Shown: piece by piece, positions 32,073 through 44,306 of the stretch
How the letters are laid out: each line of letters begins with the position of its first letter
How positions within the stretch are numbered: the first letter of the stretch is position 1
From: an uncultured SAR86 cluster bacterium
GTDB lineage: Bacteria > Pseudomonadota > Gammaproteobacteria > Magnimaribacterales > D2472
Length of the DNA stretch: 57,033 nt
Direction: 5' to 3'
Assembly (NCBI GenBank): GCA_902630885.1
Contig: CACOWI010000008.1
Location: 1-57,033 of the forward strand
Notes under the pieces: generated by a model
The model's input: only the letters and a program-made list of their open reading frames with translations
Told to the model about the DNA's origin: nothing
The model's database searches: none
Translations under genes and position numbers: made by a program

Positions 32073-32106
32073 GAAAGACCGACTAAACTTACTCCACTGT
32101 TACTGA
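32073..32106 (-). other. inner attachment junction overlapping the glmS stop codon
   Basis: The arm 32073-32095 starts GAAAGACCGACTAAACTTAC on the plus strand and repeats 26057-26079 inverted. Next to it GTTACTG (32099-32105) lies within the last glmS codons (SVTVE). The glmS C-terminus is intact. In direct orientation the two junctions share only TTAGTC, so the exact crossover dinucleotide cannot be fixed from this sequence. Confidence 0.7.
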
Positions 32107-33915
32107 TTTAGCCAAATTCCTTGGCTGGTCAATATCGGTTCCTCTTAAAAGAGCAACCTCATAAGAGAGAATTTGAAGAGGTATCGTATAAATAATTGGT
32201 GTTAAAAGAAAGTCGCATTTTGGCATGTTAATAAGTCTGCCGGATTTTAAGTCCATTGATATTGATGGATCAGAAAATACATACAAAGTTCCGCCCCTAG
32301 CTTTTACTTCCTCAAGATTGGAGACTAGTTTTTCAGCTATCTCACTTTCTGGTGCTAGAGCAATTACTGGCATCTCCTCATCTATCAAGGCGAGCGGACC
32401 GTGTTTTAATTCACCAGCAGGATATGCTTCAGCATGGATATAAGAAATTTCTTTAAGTTTAAGTGCTCCCTCTTTTGCAATTGGATAGAAAATACCTCTT
32501 CCTAAAAATAGTGCATTATCTTTATTTGCTATTTCAGGAGCGATTTCTAAAATTGTATCTTTTAATTTTAAAGTTTCTTCTACTGTTTCTGATAAAGATC
32601 TAAGGGCCGTTATTACTCTAGTTCTTAAGTTTGGATTTCTTTCTCTACTTTTTGCTAAAGATAATGCTAATAACATCAAGGCTGCAAGCTGAGTAGTGAA
32701 AGCTTTTGTTGAAGCAACTCCAATTTCAGGACCAGCATTTGTAAATATTGAATAATCAGATTCTCTTGCAAGAGAACTTGTTGGAACATTGCATATACAT
32801 AGCGTGGATAAGTAATCTTTTTCTTTTGCATATCTTAGTGCTGCAAGAGTGTCAGCAGTTTCTCCAGATTGTGAAATTGTGACCAAAAGAGAATCATCAT
32901 CTACATGAGGATTTCTGTATCTATACTCGGATGCATAATCTATTTGAGTTGGAAGCTCTGAAATTGCTGAGAACCAGTTAGCTGCAACTCGGCCAGCATG
33001 TAAACTTGTTCCACAAGCTACGATTTGTATTCTTTTAACTTTTTCAAACATTTCAGACGAGCCAAGACCAAATATATTATCTAAAACATCATCTCCACCA
33101 ACTCGCCCGTCAATAGTTTTAAGGATTGCCTCAGGCTGCTCGTATATTTCTTTTTCCATAAAATGACGATATTCGCCTTTCGAGGTTGATTGACTTGAAA
33201 TATCTATTTTAGAAATTTCTCTATCAACTTGCTTCTTAGATTTATCAAAAATGGTATAGCTCTCAGATGATAATTCTGCAACATCACCATCTTCTAAAAA
33301 AACAAACTCGTTGGTTAGTTGACCAATAGCCAGTGGATCAGAGGCAGCCAAGAATTCATCCATGCCTATTCCAATTAATAATGGTGATTTACTTCTCGCA
33401 ATAATAATATTTTTATCGTCTTGTTTGTCTATGGCTGCTATTGCATAAGCGCCCTCGAGCTTCTCTTTTGTTTGATACATAGCATCGAGCATGTCTTTTC
33501 CTTTGCTGAGAAAATATTCGAGAAGATGAGCAATTAATTCAGAGTCTGTTTGAGATGAAAAAGCATATCCTTCTTTTTTTAAAAACTTTTTAAGGTCTAG
33601 GTAATTTTCAATTATGCCGTTATGAACAATATAAACCCTTTCATTTGATTTATGTGGATGCGCATTTTCTTCTGAAGGCTCTCCATGGGTAGCCCATCTA
33701 GTATGTGCAATTCCAAGCTTGCTTTTAGGCTTTTCTGAAATCATTTTTTCTTCAAGTAATTTTACTTTGCCTAATGTTCTTAAATGAGTGATTTGGTCAG
33801 TCTGATGAAGTGCAATTCCTGCAGAATCGTAACCGCGGTATTCCATCTTATGAAGACCTTGAACAAGCAATTTTCCAACGTTGCGATTAGAAGCGGCAGC
33901 TATAATTCCACACAT
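32089..33915 (-). CDS. glmS: glutamine-fructose-6-phosphate aminotransferase (isomerizing)
   Basis: A 608-residue full-length GlmS. After the initiator Met comes the amidotransferase nucleophile Cys2 (MCGIIAAASN), then a type II glutamine amidotransferase domain (to about 220) and two SIS domains (SQSGETADTLAAL and SYIHAEAYPAGELKHGP are typical). It makes glucosamine-6-phosphate for peptidoglycan and lipid A. The C-terminus LAKSVTVE is canonical. Five nt separate it from glmU, so it ends the atp-glmU-glmS transcript. Its last codons double as the attachment site. Confidence 0.97.
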   Translation of the reverse strand: MCGIIAAASNRNVGKLLVQGLHKMEYRGYDSAGIALHQTDQITHLRTLGKVKLLEEKMISEKPKSKLGIAHTRWATHGEPSEENAHPHKSNERVYIVHNGIIENYLDLKKFLKKEGYAFSSQTDSELIAHLLEYFLSKGKDMLDAMYQTKEKLEGAYAIAAIDKQDDKNIIIARSKSPLLIGIGMDEFLAASDPLAIGQLTNEFVFLEDGDVAELSSESYTIFDKSKKQVDREISKIDISSQSTSKGEYRHFMEKEIYEQPEAILKTIDGRVGGDDVLDNIFGLGSSEMFEKVKRIQIVACGTSLHAGRVAANWFSAISELPTQIDYASEYRYRNPHVDDDSLLVTISQSGETADTLAALRYAKEKDYLSTLCICNVPTSSLARESDYSIFTNAGPEIGVASTKAFTTQLAALMLLALSLAKSRERNPNLRTRVITALRSLSETVEETLKLKDTILEIAPEIANKDNALFLGRGIFYPIAKEGALKLKEISYIHAEAYPAGELKHGPLALIDEEMPVIALAPESEIAEKLVSNLEEVKARGGTLYVFSDPSISMDLKSGRLINMPKCDFLLTPIIYTIPLQILSYEVALLRGTDIDQPRNLAKSVTVE

Positions 33916-33920
33916 AAGTA

Positions 33921-35276
33921 TTAGTCCTTTTTCTTAGACCAGTTTTCTTTATTATCTTGTTTTGCTCTTCCTACGCCAAGAGCATTATCAGGAACATCCT
34001 TAGTAATCACTGATCCGGCGGCAACGTATGCATTTGAACCAATCGTAACTGGAGCAACCAAAGATGAGTTTGTACCAATAAAGCTATTATCTCCTATCTT
34101 AGTTTTATGCTTACCCTTTCCATCATAGTTGCAAGTTATTGTTCCAGCTCCAATATTGGAATCGTCACCAATTTCTGCATCTCCCAAATATGCAAAATGG
34201 TTAGCTTTAGAATCTTTGCCAACTTTTGTTTTTTTTGTTTCTACAAAATTGCCAATTTTTGCTGAATCATCGATATGACTTCCCTCTCTTAGTCTTGCGT
34301 ATGGTCCAATAGAACAATTTTTCCCTACTTTTGATGAAACTAAATGCGAAAAAGCTTCTATATTAGAGTTATCACCTATCTCGACATCTTTTAAAATTGT
34401 ATTCGGGCCTATAGAAACGTTGTTGCCCAGTGATACGTTTCCCTCCAAAATCACATTTACATCGATATAACAGTCTGAGCCAGCTGAAACCTCTCCTCTG
34501 ACATCAACCCTTGATGGGTCTGGAACCGTTATACCCATATCTAAGAGATCATTTGCTTTCATTTTTCTATATATTTCCTCTAACTCTGATAGCTCTCTTT
34601 TAGTATTAGCACCCTTTACTTCATCATTAGGAACAATACATGTACTGATTTTAAACCCTTTTTTATTAATTATAGAAACAATATCTGTTAAATAGAATTC
34701 GGAAGCGGCATTATCGTTGCTAACTTCTCCAATTGCTTCTTCTAACAGCGATTTATTACAACAAAGTATCCCGGTAAAAATTTCTTGTATTTTTTTTTCA
34801 TATTCTGATGCATCTTTTTCTTCTATTATTGAAATTGCAGCCCCACTTTCATTTTTTTTAACTCTTCCATACCCAGTTGGATTTTTTAGTTCCGTGCTCA
34901 ATATTGTGAGGCTCTCATCAGTCATTGAAATTAAATTATTAAGAGTCTCCCTTTTAATTAGAGGCACATCTCCGTATAAAACCAAAACTTTTGAGTCTGC
35001 GTTTATTGAATCTAAAGCAGATTTAACAGCGTCAGCTGTACCAATTGGTTTTTTTTGCTCACAAATATGATTTATTCCAGGAAAGTTTTTCACTTCAGTT
35101 ATAACGGAATCTTTTTCATATCCAACAACAAAGGATGTTTCTTCGGTTAAACTTGAAACTGTATTATGAATACGTTTTAGCATTGACTGTCCGCCAACAA
35201 TTTGAAGAGATTTTGCTTGTTTTGAGTGCATTCTAGAGCCCTCTCCAGCAGCTAGAATTACAGTATGAATTTTCAC
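33921..35276 (-). CDS. glmU: bifunctional UDP-N-acetylglucosamine pyrophosphorylase / glucosamine-1-phosphate acetyltransferase
   Basis: A 451-residue protein from GTG 35276. The N-terminal uridyltransferase domain starts TVILAAGEGSRMHSKQAKSL; the C-terminal half is a left-handed beta-helix of hexapeptide repeats (from about 250), with RLREGSHIDDSAKIGNFVE and ANHFAYLGDAEIG in the acetyltransferase site. It converts glucosamine-1-phosphate to UDP-GlcNAc. Close to GlmS in one pathway and transcript, 22 nt from atpC. Confidence 0.97.
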   Translation of the reverse strand: MKIHTVILAAGEGSRMHSKQAKSLQIVGGQSMLKRIHNTVSSLTEETSFVVGYEKDSVITEVKNFPGINHICEQKKPIGTADAVKSALDSINADSKVLVLYGDVPLIKRETLNNLISMTDESLTILSTELKNPTGYGRVKKNESGAAISIIEEKDASEYEKKIQEIFTGILCCNKSLLEEAIGEVSNDNAASEFYLTDIVSIINKKGFKISTCIVPNDEVKGANTKRELSELEEIYRKMKANDLLDMGITVPDPSRVDVRGEVSAGSDCYIDVNVILEGNVSLGNNVSIGPNTILKDVEIGDNSNIEAFSHLVSSKVGKNCSIGPYARLREGSHIDDSAKIGNFVETKKTKVGKDSKANHFAYLGDAEIGDDSNIGAGTITCNYDGKGKHKTKIGDNSFIGTNSSLVAPVTIGSNAYVAAGSVITKDVPDNALGVGRAKQDNKENWSKKKD

Positions 35277-35298
35277 AATATAAGGCTAAATAGATACC

Positions 35299-35712
35299 TT
35301 ACTGTTTTTTTCGCAATTTTTGAATAGTCTTAAGTCTTGCAACAGCTTCTGCAAGCTGAGCTGAAGCTTTGGCATAATCAATTGAGGTATCTTTATTTGC
35401 AAGTTCCTGCTCAGCAACCTCTTTTGCTTTAATCGCTTCTGATTCATCTAAGCTTTCTGCCCTTTCTGCTGTATCAGATAAGACAGTAACCAAATCTGGC
35501 TGTACTTCTAAAAAACCACCTGAGCAAAAGAATGTTTCTTCATCTGATCCGTTTTGAACCCTTACAGGTCCAGCTGCTAGCCCAGTTAAAAGAGGAGTGT
35601 GCCCAGGTGCTATTCCAAGTTCGCCTAAAGTTCCAGTAGCGAATACCATGGTCGCTTCACCGGAATAAATTTCCTCACTGGATGAAACAATATTAATTTT
35701 AATAGTACTCAT
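35299..35712 (-). CDS. atpC: F-type ATP synthase epsilon subunit
   Basis: A 137-residue epsilon subunit: N-terminal beta-sandwich with GELGIAPGHTPLLTGLAAGP (near residue 30) and FFCSGGFLEVQPDLVTVLSD, then two C-terminal helices. It is part of the central stalk and inhibits ATP hydrolysis. One nt from atpD. Confidence 0.96.
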   Translation of the reverse strand: MSTIKINIVSSSEEIYSGEATMVFATGTLGELGIAPGHTPLLTGLAAGPVRVQNGSDEETFFCSGGFLEVQPDLVTVLSDTAERAESLDESEAIKAKEVAEQELANKDTSIDYAKASAQLAEAVARLKTIQKLRKKQ

Positions 35713-35713
35713 G

Positions 35714-37985
<2,272 letters not shown>

Positions 37986-37996
37986 TTTTTTATCAA

Positions 37997-39541
37997 CTAA
38001 AAAGTTTGAGTTTTTTTGAAATCTTCAACCAAAGCAGTAAATTGTGCTTCGATGTCATCGTTCCAGTCACCAGTTGAGTTAATTTGTTCTTCAAGATCGC
38101 CTTTTTCAGAAGTTAAATATCCATGTAAAGCCTCTTCAAAATCAAGAATCTTTTCAACCTCAACATCTGCCATATATCCTCTGTCCGCTGCAAATAAACT
38201 CAATGCTTGTTGAGCTACACTCATTGGAGCATACTGCTTTTGTTTAAGAAGTTCGGTAAAAGCTTTACCATTTGCGAGTTGTTGTTTTGTAGCATCATCT
38301 AAATCAGATGCAAACTGAGAGAAAGCTGCTAGTTCACGATATTGAGCCAATGCGGTTCTAACTCCCCCTGCTAATTTTTTCATTATCTTTGTCTGTGCTG
38401 ATCCACCAACCCTGGACACAGATAAACCTGGATTAATTGCAGGCCTTACGCCAGAATTAAATAGTTCTGTTTCTAGATATATTTGGCCATCTGTAATTGA
38501 AATTACATTTGTTGGAACAAAAGCTGAAACATCTCCAGCCAAAGTTTCAATAATTGGAAGAGCTGTTAACGATCCGGTTTTGCCCTTAACTTTTCCATCA
38601 GTAACTTGCTCAACGTAATCAGCACTTACCCTTGCTGCCCTTTCGAGTAATCTTGAATGGAGATAGAATACATCGCCTGGGTAAGCCTCTCTTCCCGGAG
38701 GCCTTTTGAGAAGTAACGATACTTGTCTATAAGCAACAGCTTGTTTTGAAAGATCGTCATAAACTATTAAAGCGTCTTCACCTCTATCTCTAAAGTATTC
38801 CCCCATGGTACATCCAGCATAAGCTGACAAATATTGCATAGGTGCCGGATCAGCTGCGGTAGCAGAAACAACAATGGTATGTTCCATTGCTCCGTATTCT
38901 TCAAGCTTTCTTACAACATTAGCAACTGTCGATTGCTTTTGACCAATAGCAACGTAAATACATTTTATTCCTGTGCCTTTTTGGTTGATGATTGCATCAA
39001 TCGCAACAGCGGTTTTGCCGGTCTGTCTATCGCCGATAATTAATTCCCTTTGACCTCTTCCAATTGGAACCATTGCATCAACAGCCTTCAAACCAATTTG
39101 AACAGGCTGATCAACTGATTGACGAGCAATTACTCCTGGTGCAACAACCTCAACTGGTGAGGAGTGTTCAGCATTAATTTCACCTTTACCGTCTATTGGC
39201 GCTCCCAGAGTATTTACAACTCTTCCAAGCATAGCTTCGCCAACAGGAACCTCTAACACCTTGCCTGTACATACGGCTTTTTGTCCTTCAATAATTTCAA
39301 GGTAATCTCCAAGAACAACGGCACCAACAGAATCTTGCTCCAAATTAAGGGCCATACCTTTTGTACCATTTTCAAATTCAATTACCTCCCCGTACATGAC
39401 ATCACCCATGCCATGAATTCTTACAATACCGTCAGATACGCTGACGACAATGCCTTCATTTTTTCTTTCTGCAGAAAGATCAAGACCAGCAATTTTTTCT
39501 TTTAAAACGCTGGAAATTTCTGATGGATTTAGTTGGCTCAT
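37997..39541 (-). CDS. atpA: F-type ATP synthase alpha subunit
   Basis: A 514-residue subunit. Starts with the conserved [16 protein letters not shown] segment (residues 4-19). Non-catalytic nucleotide site: [16 protein letters not shown] (Walker A near residue 170). The [16 protein letters not shown] block near residue 375 carries the arginine finger. Part of the alpha3-beta3 hexamer of F1. Confidence 0.97.
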   Translation of the reverse strand: MSQLNPSEISSVLKEKIAGLDLSAERKNEGIVVSVSDGIVRIHGMGDVMYGEVIEFENGTKGMALNLEQDSVGAVVLGDYLEIIEGQKAVCTGKVLEVPVGEAMLGRVVNTLGAPIDGKGEINAEHSSPVEVVAPGVIARQSVDQPVQIGLKAVDAMVPIGRGQRELIIGDRQTGKTAVAIDAIINQKGTGIKCIYVAIGQKQSTVANVVRKLEEYGAMEHTIVVSATAADPAPMQYLSAYAGCTMGEYFRDRGEDALIVYDDLSKQAVAYRQVSLLLKRPPGREAYPGDVFYLHSRLLERAARVSADYVEQVTDGKVKGKTGSLTALPIIETLAGDVSAFVPTNVISITDGQIYLETELFNSGVRPAINPGLSVSRVGGSAQTKIMKKLAGGVRTALAQYRELAAFSQFASDLDDATKQQLANGKAFTELLKQKQYAPMSVAQQALSLFAADRGYMADVEVEKILDFEEALHGYLTSEKGDLEEQINSTGDWNDDIEAQFTALVEDFKKTQTF

Positions 39542-39550
39542 ATTTTCACC

Positions 39551-40087
39551 TTAAAAATTTAATTGGTTTACAAGTTTTTTGACCTTTCCTTTAATTGAAA
39601 GGTCTAGTGTCTCATCACCTATCTTGATTGATAGGCCGCCCATCATTGATGGGTCTTTAGAAAAATAAATATTGGCATCTTTGCCATAAGTCGATTTTAA
39701 TTTTTGTTCAATGTTTTGCTTGGCTTCTTTTCCTGGATCAACCGCTACAAATACCTCAACAGATTTTTGTTCTTTATATTCTTCTAGAAGCTCTTGATAA
39801 ATAACGAAAATTGTTTCGATAAGTTTTAATCGTTTATTTTCAGCTAATATTTCTAAAAGTTTTTTTGATGTTTCGGAAATACTTTCTTCGAATAAATTAA
39901 CCAAAACATTTACTACATCTTGTCTGGATAAGGCCGGATTTTCAATTGTGTTAATTACGCCATCGGTTTTCGATGCTAGCGCCATGGTTTTTAACTCAGA
40001 TGCCATCTCATCAATTTTTTTAGACTCTAATGCAGATGAAAATAATGCTTTTGCATAAGGTCTGGCTAATGGCGTTAACTCAATCAT
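39551..40087 (-). CDS. atpH: F-type ATP synthase delta subunit
   Basis: A 178-residue delta subunit. LARPYAKALFSSALES at the N-terminus and GGLSIKIGDETLDLSIKGKV at the C-terminus are typical. It links F1 to the peripheral stalk (b subunits). Three nt from atpF. Confidence 0.95.
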   Translation of the reverse strand: MIELTPLARPYAKALFSSALESKKIDEMASELKTMALASKTDGVINTIENPALSRQDVVNVLVNLFEESISETSKKLLEILAENKRLKLIETIFVIYQELLEEYKEQKSVEVFVAVDPGKEAKQNIEQKLKSTYGKDANIYFSKDPSMMGGLSIKIGDETLDLSIKGKVKKLVNQLNF

Positions 40088-40090
40088 TAC

Positions 40091-40561
40091 TTATAGTTCC
40101 TCAGCAGCTTTTTTAAGAATTTCTTCATGTTTTTCTTTGGAGATCTCATCACCAAGAATTTTTTGAGTAGTGTCAATTATTATGTCTGACATTTGTTGTC
40201 TCAATTCTTCTTTAGCTTTATTGGTTTCATTTTCGATAGTTGTTGATGCTGAGGTTAGGATCTTTTCAGCTTCTGCCTCTGCTTTTGATGAAGCATCACT
40301 AACTATTTGAGATGCTCTTGCATTTGCTTTATCAAGAATTTCTGCTGCCTCGGCTTTTGCCTGAATAAGTTCCTTATCAAAAGCAAGTTTGGCCTCTTCC
40401 AGGGAATCGTCGGCTTTTTTCGCAGCCTCTAGACCATCAGTTATCCTCTTTTCTCTTTCTTTCATAACAGAGAGAATGGGTGGGTAGATATATCTCCAGC
40501 AGATTGCTACAAATACAATCATTACAACTGCTTGGGCAATTAAGGTTGCGTTTATATTCAT
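40091..40561 (-). CDS. atpF: F-type ATP synthase b subunit
   Basis: A 156-residue protein: one N-terminal transmembrane helix (residues about 5-24, LIAQAVVMIVFVAICWRYIYPPI) followed by a long Ala/Glu/Lys-rich helix forming the peripheral stalk dimer. Length and layout equal the E. coli protein. Confidence 0.95.
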   Translation of the reverse strand: MNINATLIAQAVVMIVFVAICWRYIYPPILSVMKEREKRITDGLEAAKKADDSLEEAKLAFDKELIQAKAEAAEILDKANARASQIVSDASSKAEAEAEKILTSASTTIENETNKAKEELRQQMSDIIIDTTQKILGDEISKEKHEEILKKAAEEL

Positions 40562-40579
40562 TTTTTAACTTTTATATTT

Positions 40580-40810
<231 letters not shown>

Positions 40811-40824
40811 CTATAAGTTGAGGA

Positions 40825-42047
<1,223 letters not shown>

Positions 42048-42088
42048 ATTTGAGCTTTGGCGTAAATTTATTTATTTTTCTGGCGGGA

Positions 42089-42117
42089 ATTATAAAAATA
42101 TAATCATCTATAAACAA
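42089..42117 (-). promoter_or_regulatory. candidate sigma70 promoter of the atp operon
   Basis: On the minus strand, TTGTTT (42112-42117) is followed after exactly 17 nt by a perfect TATAAT (42089-42094). Transcription would start about 42082, 35 nt before the atpI start. It lies between the parB stop (42130) and atpI. Confidence 0.55.
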
Positions 42118-42129
42118 GTTGTTTATTGC

Positions 42130-42969
42130 TTATTTTTTGATCTTAGCAATGATGTTATCAAGCTCATCTAGGCTTTTATAAAAAATAGATACTTTTCCAG
42201 ATTTTTTATTCTTAGTCTCTAGTTCTATTTTATGACCAAAAGCCTCAGACATTTCTTGTTCAATATTTAAAATGTCAGTATCTTTTGATTTTGATTTGGG
42301 CTGATTTTTTGGTTTGTTTTTTAATGAAATATTGGTTAAGTCTTTTACAGTTAGGCCTTCTTTGGTTATTTGTTTAGCTATTTTTTCTGCATCGGAGGAA
42401 GACATTGAAGCCAGAAGCTTTGCGTGACCTTTCTCAATTTTTCCTTCTGAAAGCAAGTCAAGAACTGATGGGGGCAAAGATAATATTCTTAGCGAGTTAG
42501 CAATTGTGCTCCTGGCCTTGCCTGTTGATGCAGCAACTTCGTCTTGCGTAAGACCGAACTCTCTCTTTAATCTGTCTAGGCCCCTTGCTTCTTCAACAGG
42601 GTTAAGGTCTTCTCTTTGAAGATTTTCTATAAGTGCTGATACAAGAGCGTCTTGGTCTTTTTTTTGGTCTACCAAACATGGGATTGTTTCTAATCCAGCC
42701 ATCTTTGATGACCTTAGCCTTCTCTCTCCTGCAATAACCTCATACTCGTTGAGGCCAAGCTCTCTGACTAGGATGGGTGAAAGCACGCCTTGTTTTCTAA
42801 TTGATTCTGTCAATTCGTTTAATTTTTCTTTGTCAAAATTTGATCTTGGTTGAAATCTTCCTGGTTTTATTTTTGAAATATCTATTTCTTTTATAGACCT
42901 CTGGTTGGTATTAGATTGACCTAAAAGAGCATCCAAACCCTTGTTAAGTGTTTTGTTTTCTTCAGACAT
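42130..42969 (-). CDS. parB: chromosome-partitioning protein ParB
   Basis: About 279 residues from ATG 42969 (MSEENKTLNKGLDALLGQ), overlapping the parA stop by 8 nt; the longer frame from 43023 has an N-terminus unlike ParB. The CTP-binding and parS-sliding region has GRFQPRSNFDKEKLNELTES and VIAGERRLRSSKMAGL; the HTH part holds REFGLTQDEVAASTGKARST. It binds parS (a site lies in recF at 53270) and drives origin segregation. Confidence 0.95.
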   Translation of the reverse strand: MSEENKTLNKGLDALLGQSNTNQRSIKEIDISKIKPGRFQPRSNFDKEKLNELTESIRKQGVLSPILVRELGLNEYEVIAGERRLRSSKMAGLETIPCLVDQKKDQDALVSALIENLQREDLNPVEEARGLDRLKREFGLTQDEVAASTGKARSTIANSLRILSLPPSVLDLLSEGKIEKGHAKLLASMSSSDAEKIAKQITKEGLTVKDLTNISLKNKPKNQPKSKSKDTDILNIEQEMSEAFGHKIELETKNKKSGKVSIFYKSLDELDNIIAKIKK

Positions 42970-43723
42970 ACTCCACCTTTCTAATAAGCTCTCCCGCCAA
43001 AGCCAAATATGCTTTTGCGCCATATGAGTCTGGTTTATATTTTATACCAGATATTCCATGGCTTGGGGCTTCTGCAAGCTTTACATTTCTTGGAATGAGT
43101 GTATTGAACACAAGATTTTGGAAATGTTTTTCAAGCTCATCAGAAACCTCTTTGGCAAGGTTGTTTCTCATATCAACCATAGTTCTTACTATTCCAAGAA
43201 TCCTGTTTGAGGACATGTTTTTGTCTGATATGGTTTGTATTGTATTCATCAGTCCTGTTACGCCTTCTAAAGAATAATATTCGCATTGCAGTGGAATTAA
43301 TGTTCCTGAAGCACAAAATAATCCTTCGATTGTGAGTTGGTTTAGGGTTGGTGGGGTGTCTATAATGGTGTAATCATAGTTATTGGATATTGGTTCCATG
43401 TTTTTTGATAAGAATCCCTGTTTATTGTCATTTCTAATTGCTATTTCAAGAGCTATAAGTTCCTCACCCCCGGGTATTATTTTATAACCCTCTCTGCTTT
43501 CATAAATACAATCTGTAATTGGGCTATTCTCAAAGTAGTGATTGTAAAGATTGGTGGGGCTTTTTTCTTCAATGCCCGCGGCGGTTGTGGCGTTTCCTTG
43601 GGGGTCAAGATCAATCAATAATACTCTTCTGTTGGTTGCTGCGAGGCTTGCAGCGAGGTTAACTGCTGTGGTTGTTTTGCCAACACCCCCTTTCTGGTTG
43701 GCAATTGCAATTACTTTATTCAT
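42962..43723 (-). CDS. parA: chromosome-partitioning ATPase ParA
   Basis: A 253-residue ParA/Soj ATPase. The deviant Walker A is IANQKGGVGKTTTAVNLAAS (residues about 7-26), Walker A' LLIDLDPQGNATTAAG, and Walker B-like YTIIDTPPTLN. It forms dynamic gradients that move ParB-bound origins. Overlaps rsmG by 8 nt. Confidence 0.96.
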   Translation of the reverse strand: MNKVIAIANQKGGVGKTTTAVNLAASLAATNRRVLLIDLDPQGNATTAAGIEEKSPTNLYNHYFENSPITDCIYESREGYKIIPGGEELIALEIAIRNDNKQGFLSKNMEPISNNYDYTIIDTPPTLNQLTIEGLFCASGTLIPLQCEYYSLEGVTGLMNTIQTISDKNMSSNRILGIVRTMVDMRNNLAKEVSDELEKHFQNLVFNTLIPRNVKLAEAPSHGISGIKYKPDSYGAKAYLALAGELIRKVEYV

Positions 43724-44306
43724 TGTTTTTTAACAAAACTATATTCCTTTCTTTTAATCCAGCCTCTTGTTTGATTATTTCATATCTGAACTTGTTTTTG
43801 TCGATATCTTTTAACTCCTTTTTTATGACTGATTCTTTTCCTTTAAGCAAAAGATATTTTGTACTTTTATGGGTGTTTGTTTTTGTAAGGTTTATTGTTT
43901 TCTCAATGGTTGCAAAGGCTCTTGAGACGATAATATCAAAACTTCCAAGTTGGTTGTTCTCATATATTGTCTTGTTTATAACGGTTGTGTTTTTAAGGTT
44001 TAGTTCGTGAGATATTTTTCTTAAGAAATAACATTTTTTGTTGTTGCTCTCAAGCAGGCTGATGTTGTTAGATGGGTTTGTTATGGATAAAAGTATCCCT
44101 GGAAAACCCCCGCCAGAACCAAGGTCTAGTATGTTTTTGTTTCCGTCTATATGATTATCTAGGGGTTTGCAATCTAAAATGTCGTTTTCATACACCTCTT
44201 TGTAAGACGTTCTTGAAAAAATGTTGTGGGTTTTGTTAAATTCTAGGGCTAAATTTATAAATGCTTTTATTTTTCTCTCTTGCTCGCCTGTAAAGACTTT
44301 AGACAT
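43716..44306 (-). CDS. rsmG: 16S rRNA (guanine527-N7)-methyltransferase
   Basis: A 196-residue methyltransferase; the S-adenosylmethionine site is ILDLGSGGGFPGILLSI (near residue 60) with downstream VSRAFATIEKTINLT. It methylates G527 of 16S rRNA. Overlaps both mnmG and parA, the usual gid cluster order. Confidence 0.95.
   Translation of the reverse strand: MSKVFTGEQERKIKAFINLALEFNKTHNIFSRTSYKEVYENDILDCKPLDNHIDGNKNILDLGSGGGFPGILLSITNPSNNISLLESNNKKCYFLRKISHELNLKNTTVINKTIYENNQLGSFDIIVSRAFATIEKTINLTKTNTHKSTKYLLLKGKESVIKKELKDIDKNKFRYEIIKQEAGLKERNIVLLKNNE

Larger units (their letters stand above)
26057..32095. mobile_element. 6-kb integrated element with large serine integrase and HUH rep, inserted at the glmS 3' end
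   Basis: The ends are imperfect inverted repeats (26057-26079 and 32073-32095), and CAGTAAC/GTTACTG flanks both. Integrase sits at one end and the glmS stop codon lies inside the other junction. Genes inside: integrase, 62-aa and 263-aa proteins (minus); 212-aa, DUF6641-like, 83-aa and 56-aa proteins (plus); a 67-aa protein, an RHH protein, an HUH rep and an HTH-like protein (minus). Several inner genes have stronger AGGAGG-type ribosome-binding sites than host neighbours, a sign of transfer. No capsid, terminase, relaxosome or transposase gene is recognised, so it looks like an integrative plasmid or satellite. Confidence 0.75.

Noticed and set aside
32003-32089. glmS ribozyme
   Set aside because: That element lies upstream of glmS in Gram-positive bacteria; here glmS follows glmU by 5 nt, leaving no room.
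26057-32095. Tn7-like transposon, because insertion is downstream of glmS
   Set aside because: No TnsA/B/C/D genes or Tn7-type ends; the recombinase is a large serine integrase and the junction overlaps the glmS stop codon rather than lying about 25 bp beyond it.
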